A stretch of DNA of 64,000 nt from Inia geoffrensis (taxonomy: Eukaryota > Chordata > Mammalia > Artiodactyla > Iniidae), in assembly GCA_036417435.1 (NCBI GenBank), contig CM070900.1, forward strand, positions 170,180,815 to 170,244,814, read 5' to 3'. Under the pieces are notes generated by a model. It was not told the DNA's origin and did no database searches. It was given only the letters and a program-made list of their open reading frames with translations. A program made the position numbers and the translations under genes. Positions 58,292-64,000 of the stretch are shown here, piece by piece (position 1 is the first letter of the stretch; each line of letters begins with the position of its first letter).

Positions 58292-58495
58292 ATTAACCCT
58301 TGAACAACACAGGTTTGAATTGCTCAGGTCCACTTATACATAGATTTTGTTTTTCAATAGTAAATACAGTGGTACTATTCGATCTGCGGTTGGTTGATGC
58401 AGAGCATACGGTCAACTAAAAGTTATACTTGGATTTTTGACTGTGAGGAAGAGCGGTGCCCCTAAACCCCTGTGTTGTTCAAAGGGTCAGCTGTA
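58292..58495. mobile_element. Tigger-like MITE, copy 2
   Basis: Left end 'aacccttgaacaacacag' and right end 'gttcaaagggtcagctgta' are inverted repeats. Inside are 'tgcggttggttgatgc' and 'ggtgcccctaaacccctgt'. It is the same family as 29562, differing by scattered substitutions and small indels. Confidence 0.75.
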
Positions 58496-59068
58496 TATTT
58501 TTAATGAGTAAAGTCTGTAAGACTAAAGACAAAAGAAACTATACGTAGTGCTCTTCTTGATAAAATTGTTTCATGTGGGGGTATTAGGGGTACCAATTCT
58601 CATACTGCTCTATGTGTGTACTGGAATTGAACAACTAAGTAAGTGAATAGCAGTGATGGAAGACAGGTTTCTCACAGTTGGGGTGGAGTTTTACAGATAA
58701 TGGGGGAGGGGGACAAGAACAATTCATTTGGTAATGGAGTAGAGTTGGAGAAATGAATATAAACCCATGTTTAGTTTAACATAAGTACAGATGGTTACAT
58801 ACAGGACTATTTATAAGTATGTGTAACTACAAGGGCTAATATGCACATATGTATTTCTTTACTCTCTCAACTGACAGGGTGTAGAAAAAATGACATCCCA
58901 GTAACAATAAGCACCTAGCATTCAGATATTGGTTTCTAAGACCATCCTCTAGTGAAAAGAACCAGGACTCCTTGGAGAAAAAGCTGATTCTAGACCAGGG
59001 ATAGGAAATATACAAGATAAGCCTAGAACATGTATAGTGCTAGAAGATAAGAAAGTACTAAAAAAATA

Positions 59069-59105
<37 letters not shown>

Positions 59106-59713
59106 ATGGAGCTATCTCAAAGAGAAAAAGAAGCCAACTGCAAGAGGTACAAATGGCCAAAGAATCTGAGCAACAGAATAAGTAGTATTAGATTGCAACT
59201 CAAACTATGAAATGAAGTAAAATATCCAATTTTATATTTATACAGATAAACTATTGAAGAAATAAGTTTTGAGGCAGAAGGGGCAAATCTTCTTGCAGAA
59301 GGCATACAAATAATTTATCTAGATACTCCACTGTCAAGGAGATGGAGTGTAATGCCCTGCTGCTTAAGGTTGCACTGCACACAGTGAATTCCTTCCAACG
59401 AGTACAGATGGAAAGAGGAGGTACAGATGAGTTACTTTCCAGTGAAGAAACCTAGTAAGCAGTACTTCAGTCACGTGATCAAGGTCAACATCAACAGTGA
59501 TAAATTATAAAAATAGTCGGACTCCATTTTTTTTGGTTTGACTGCTGACATCTTTTAAGCCTCACACATCTCTTCCCCTTTTGGCTCCACATTAGGGAAA
59601 ATTGATAAGAAAACCTTTGGAGTCCTCTCTTTGGCCCAGAAGGGACATTCAAACTATGCAAGCCCCTTCCCTTGTGGGAATCCTTACCCCAGCCTCACTG
59701 CCTAACCACAATG
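58496..59713. other. Non-coding sequence, one CA microsatellite
   Basis: No gene or named repeat apart from the (CA)n tract listed separately. Confidence 0.4.
59070..59102. repeat. (CA)n microsatellite
   Basis: Sixteen uninterrupted CA units. Confidence 0.96.
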
Positions 59714-59728
59714 AAAATCCCAAGCTAG

Positions 59729-59902
59729 GGCTTCCCTGGTGGCGCAGTGGTTGAGAATCTGCCTGCTGATGCAGGGGACACGGGTTCGTGCCCCGGTCCG
59801 GGAAGACCCCACATGCCGTGGAGCGTCTGGGCCCGTGAGCCATGGCCGCTGAGCCTGCGCGCCCGGAGCCTGTGCTCCGCAACGGGAGAGGCCACAACAG
59901 CA
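59729..59902 (+). mobile_element. 3'-truncated, tailless CHR-type SINE, plus strand
   Basis: The body starts at 'ggcttccctggtggcgcagt' and stops at 'ggccacaacag', so the last ~20 bp of the body and the whole A tail are missing. A perfect 15-bp duplication 'aaaatcccaagctag' abuts both ends (59714-59728 and 59903-59917). Because the duplication is intact, the truncation existed at insertion and is not a later deletion. Confidence 0.96.
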
Positions 59903-59917
59903 AAAATCCCAAGCTAG

Positions 59918-61194
59918 TCTGTTTTTCCTGCTCTCTCAAGCCTTTTTCTGACCATTGTGGGTAAGGGGTCCATACTGCTTGTTCAGGGTGCCACAGCATA
60001 AGTCAGATTGATAAAACACAAGCAAAAACAAAAATCAAATTCTTAACCCCAGTCTTCTCATGAGAAAAACATATCATACAAATCCCAATTGAGGGGCATT
60101 GTATAAAATATCTGACCTGTTTTCTTCAAAACTGTTAAGGTTATGAAAAACAATGAAAATCTGAGAAACTGTCACAGCCAAGAAAAGCCCCGTTGACACA
60201 ATGGCTAAGTATAATATGGTATCTTGGAACAGAAAAAGGACAACAGGTAAAAAGTAAGGAAATTTGAATAAAATATGGACTTGAATAATAATGCATCAAT
60301 ATGCGTGACTTGGTTGTATTAATAATAGTTAATTGGAACCAATGTACCATACTAATGTCGGATAATAATTCGAGAAACTGGGTGTGTGCTATATGGGAAC
60401 TCTTACATTATTTTTGTAATGACTCTCTAAATCTAAATCTGTGCTAAAGTGCAAAGTTCATTTTAAAATAAAATAAATGAGACTGCCTGAAAAAAAATTC
60501 AGACCATTTCATCTGAATTTCATGCTTAGAATATTACTTTGACTCACACAAGTGATTACTACAGGTGTGTCTTGTACTGATCCAGGGAAATATAGTTTTC
60601 AGAGCATGTAGGGAAGCAGTGGTGGGAAGTATAAGATGCCAGGAGGCAGCAGCATCCTGAGAGGACTGTTGGCTGGAGAAAAGGAACAGGCTGCACAGTG
60701 TTGATACCATGGCCACCGCCTAGTTTTCAAGGTTCTAATAGGTGAGAGAAAAACTCAGTTATTTAGAAAATATTATTTGAGGAAACTCTGATAACAGATA
60801 ACAAATGTTTTGGTATTAATATGCTTAATTTTCACCTATAATATTAACACCTTGTTCTCACAAACTGTTGCATGTACTTTGGTTTCCATGTAAGTTGGTA
60901 AAAATAAAAAATGGTATAATTCTTAAAATGCAATCAATTACTGTTCCATTTATAGGAATTTTTTTTTTTTAATTTTGAGGGCAAATTCAATTGGTTAACT
61001 TAAAAACAATTGGAAATTTACCAAAACCCAAAGAGAAAAATGGGAAAAAATATATGATCTGTTGGTTCAAAAATCAACAAATTCAAATTTTTAATAAACA
61101 TACATCAGTCTCACTGCAAATTTCTGGTTTTACATGCAAAAATAAAGTATCGGTTGTTAATTGTTCCTATTAAAAGAATAGCAAGCCTGCTATT
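59918..61194. other. Non-coding sequence, nothing recognised
   Basis: No gene or named repeat that I can support. Confidence 0.4.
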
Positions 61195-61720
61195 ATCCAG
61201 TTGTAGAAACTGCTCTGGGAAATATTCTCATACATTGCTGAAAATATAAATATTGCACATTTTCTAGAGTGTGTATTTTCCATGTGTACCAAAGTCATTT
61301 GTAACTATGCATGCCCTTTGACACCAAAATCCAAATTATAAGAATTTATATTAAGAAAATTATTTGAGGGCTACCCTGGTGGTGCAGTGGCTGAGAGTCT
61401 GCCTGCCAATGCAGGGGACACGGGTTCGTGCCCCGGTCCAGGAAGATCCCACATGCCGTGGCGCAGCTGGGCCCGTGAGCCATGGCCACTGAGCCTGCGC
61501 ATCCGGAGCCTGTGCTCCTCATCGGGAGAGGCCACAACAGTGAGAGGACCGCATACCGCAAAAAAAAAAAAAAAAAGAAAATTATTTGAAAAGTGATACT
61601 GGATATATATTTTTAAATTAAAAAAAAAAAAAACCTCAGATATATATCCACGGGATATATTAATGATAGAATGTTTAGCCATTAAAAAGTGAGACATTAT
61701 CATATGCATTTAAGTGAAAA
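61195..61720 (+). mobile_element. Possible old L1 fragment split by a SINE
   Basis: 'tctcatacattgctgaaaat' and 'ccctttgacaccaaaatcca' with the following stretch resemble diverged L1 ORF2, and 'atgtttagccattaaaaagt' beyond the SINE at 61368 fits the next L1 section. It is strongly diverged. Confidence 0.5.
61368..61574 (+). mobile_element. CHR-type SINE, plus strand
   Basis: Full body with a poly(A). A perfect 15-bp duplication 'aagaaaattatttga' lies at 61353-61367 and 61575-61589. Confidence 0.97.
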
Positions 61721-61754
61721 ATATGATATTTTGTGAATAGAAAAAACATGAAAA

Positions 61755-61985
61755 TAATAATGATGATAATGATAGTATTTGCTGAGTACTTTTTATCAAA
61801 CAGTTCTGCAAATACTTAACATGTACTAAATCATACACTTCTATCTCCCTCTACCCTTACACAGTAAGATAAGCATTTTACAGAGGAGAAGACTGAGGCA
61901 CAGAAAAATTAAATAACTTCTCTAAGGACACATAGCTAAAAATTGTGGCTGAGATACTACCTCAAGCAATCAGGCTCTGAATGCC
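61755..61985 (+). repeat. MIR element, plus strand
   Basis: The MIR order is clear: 'tatttgctgagtacttttta', 'attttacagaggagaagact', 'gaggcacagaaaaattaaat', 'ggacacatagctaaaaattg', 'caggctctgaatgccaa'. It is near full length. Confidence 0.85.
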
Positions 61986-62850
61986 AAGATCTGAATCACC
62001 ATCCCAATAACTCTCTAGCTACACTGAGGATGCAGAAGATGATTCAATTTGTAATCACAGAGTGAATCAACAAATACAATACATGCCACTTATGTCCAGG
62101 GAACAATTTGTCATAAAAGCAAAATGGCCATTCTGCATTGGTTACACATCTGTAAGGAAAAGCTTTCTATCTCCAGTCCAAACGGAAACTTCTTTTACTC
62201 ACTGATAATGAAAGCTCTGAAGTCAACCAATGAGATATGTTTTATAAAGACAGAAGAGGCAATTTTTAGTTCCAATATATCATGCATCATGATTTACTCT
62301 GATGTTTGCAATATTTATTTCGTCTCTGGTTAACAGGAAAATTTCACCTTGTCAACTGGTTGTCTAGGAGCAGTATTTGATTGCTAGCTGAACTTCTGCC
62401 AAGTGCTTTCCTTCACCAAAAAAAAAAAAAAAAATGTATGTTTGAAGCAACTGTTTTATAGTTCAGTCAGCTGAGATTGTAGAGAATTCTTCTGAGCTAG
62501 GTTTAAAAAAGTGTTTGGTTTAGTAATAAGGACTTCCCCCTCCCTTGACCACAAAAGCACTCTGTGACTAGACACATGCATTTATAGCATTCAATATTGA
62601 ACTAAAATGTGTTTTACTTTGTGGAGGTGTTTGAGTTTTTGTTTTTCTTCAAGTCTGCAAATTTGCTCATTTATGTAATGTTGAGTATGCTTTGTGATAT
62701 TTTGTGGCAATGTAACTGAACGAAATCCTAAGTAGAAAATCAGTTTATGTCATAAGATAGGTGAAACAGTACTCCAGTTATCTAGAACTATGTAAAAACC
62801 TATCATACAAATTGGTGAATTAAACGGTACTGTATTGCTATATTTGAAGA
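61986..62850. other. Non-coding sequence, nothing recognised
   Basis: An A run lies at 62418-62434. The 69-codon frame at 62124-62333 has no motif. Confidence 0.4.
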
Positions 62851-62854
62851 TTTT

Positions 62855-63285
62855 GTGTGTCAGAATTTCAACTGGGTGATTGTTCAGTTCCCCCTGCAGT
62901 AAACTAGGATTCTAGGTAATGTACAGCTGACAGCATCTCTGGTCAGGAATGTCCAAGATGATATGATTCATAAGCTCAGGACCTTTGCAGGATGACCAGA
63001 AGGGTGGGCTCAGCTGGGCCTTCCTCCCATTTCTAACCAGAGCATCCCCTGCCATCTCTCCTTTAGGGTCATCAGACATTTTAACATTTTACTTAAGACT
63101 CCAAGATTCCAAGGCAGAAATTGCTAGTCCTCTTAAATGCTAGCCCCAGGACAGGCAGAGAGTCCTACTGCCACACTCTACTGGTCAGAGCAGTCAGTGG
63201 CCAGTTTACATTCAAAGGAGAGGAAATAAACTCCACTGCTCAATGGAAAAAAATACCAAAGAACTTGTAGCGCTATCAATACCGC
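62855..63285 (-). mobile_element. Old MaLR-class LTR fragment, reversed
   Basis: 'gaatgtccaagatgatatga', 'tactggtcagagcagtcagt', 'gtttacattcaaaggagagg' and 'aataaactccactgctcaat' follow the order of a reversed MLT1-class LTR. Family assignment is from memory and the copy is diverged. Confidence 0.55.
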
Positions 63286-63879
63286 ACAAACAATGCTCTT
63301 TCTATAATTTTTAAAATACTTGCAGAATGTCAGAGAGTATACAGCACCTAAATTAGTTTATTGTTATTTCTTTACGTGGTACTCTAACATAGACTTAGGA
63401 ATACTTTTATCAATACACATTTAAATACACTTCATTTGCCTTCAAATTCAGCTTTGAGTACAACCTGAAAAAGGAAGATTTTTATAATCAAGTTTTCACA
63501 ATGAAATAATGTCTCAAAAATAAATTAAATTTTCATCAGTATCAATAACTCACAAAGCTCAAACCATAAACTAACACTATCATTGAATTCCCATTTTCAA
63601 CACCAAGACTGAAATATCAATCAGTCTTTTGTAATGATTGTTAAATCACATATACACTCAGTTGAGCCAAATTATTTCTCATTTCTCCTGGAATGTAAAA
63701 TGCATATTATTAATTCTTCTTGACAAGTAAGTAGTAAAAGCCACTATAATAACTACATCTGTTGGTAGAAATATTTGCATAATTAATTCACCTGGTAAAT
63801 TATATTTTATGCTTAGGAAGTTGTTATATCAACAGAACATATAATTAACCCCCTTGTAATTTTTTTAAATTTCAGCTTT
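63286..63879. other. Non-coding sequence, nothing recognised
   Basis: AT-rich, with no gene or named repeat that I can support. Confidence 0.4.
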
Positions 63880-64000
63880 TTTTATTTTTTTAACATCTTT
63901 ATTGGAGTATAATTGCTTTACAATGGTGTGTTAGTTTCTGCTTTACAACAAAAAGAATCAGTTATATATATACATATGTTCCCATATCTCTTGCGTTTCC
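63880..64000 (-). mobile_element. L1 3' end, antisense, continues past the window
   Basis: 'taacatctttattggagtat' and 'acaatggtgtgttagtttct' are the reverse complement of the young L1 3' terminus seen at 40040 and 51950. The element continues beyond the right edge, so its full length is unknown. Confidence 0.92.

Overview
The window is a stretch of mammalian nuclear DNA, almost certainly from a cetacean. The main evidence is a tRNA-derived SINE whose body starts 'ggcttccctggtggcgcagtgg', has pol III A- and B-box-like motifs and ends in poly(A). It occurs many times, often with intact target-site duplications (TSDs). This is the CHR-type SINE that I know from whale and dolphin genomes. The young L1 3' ends and the ancient mammalian repeats (MIR, L2, MLT1, MER5A, Tigger-like) fit a cetartiodactyl host. 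The species cannot be told from the sequence.

I found no host protein-coding exon, rRNA, functional tRNA or CRISPR array. The long open frames are chance frames or lie in SINE, L1 or retroviral remnants. The DNA is AT-rich and looks intergenic or deeply intronic.

Layout. 0-2.5 kb: a reversed MLT1A-type LTR and TA microsatellites. 2.5-11 kb: four SINEs, a pair of related ~250-bp segments of unknown family, and a 5'-inverted L1 with a 14-bp TSD. 11-23.7 kb: old L1 and L2 pieces, four SINEs and microsatellites. 23.7-39.4 kb: no CHR-type SINE at all; only old repeats (MER5A, MLT1, L1M, MIR, a Tigger-like MITE, an antisense L1 piece) in otherwise unrecognised sequence. 39.4-45.7 kb: SINEs, L1 3' ends and old LTR pieces. 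45.7-49.5 kb: a 5'-truncated, heavily mutated endogenous retrovirus (reverse transcriptase, RNase H, integrase, envelope TM remnant, probable 3' LTR) interrupted by a SINE. 49.5-64 kb: L1 pieces, one young and one old lying end to end, more SINEs, an LTR fragment, a second Tigger-like MITE, MIR, an old LTR and an L1 3' end that runs out of the window.

No genes act together here. What the sequence records is an insertion history: about 19 tRNA-derived SINEs (12 plus, 7 minus strand), about 14 L1 pieces, one retrovirus and older transposons. The most notable points are three SINE copies with TSDs but no poly(A) tail, the inverted L1, the retroviral remnant, the unassigned repeat pair, and the 15.7-kb SINE-free interval. 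I did not see a previously undescribed functional system.
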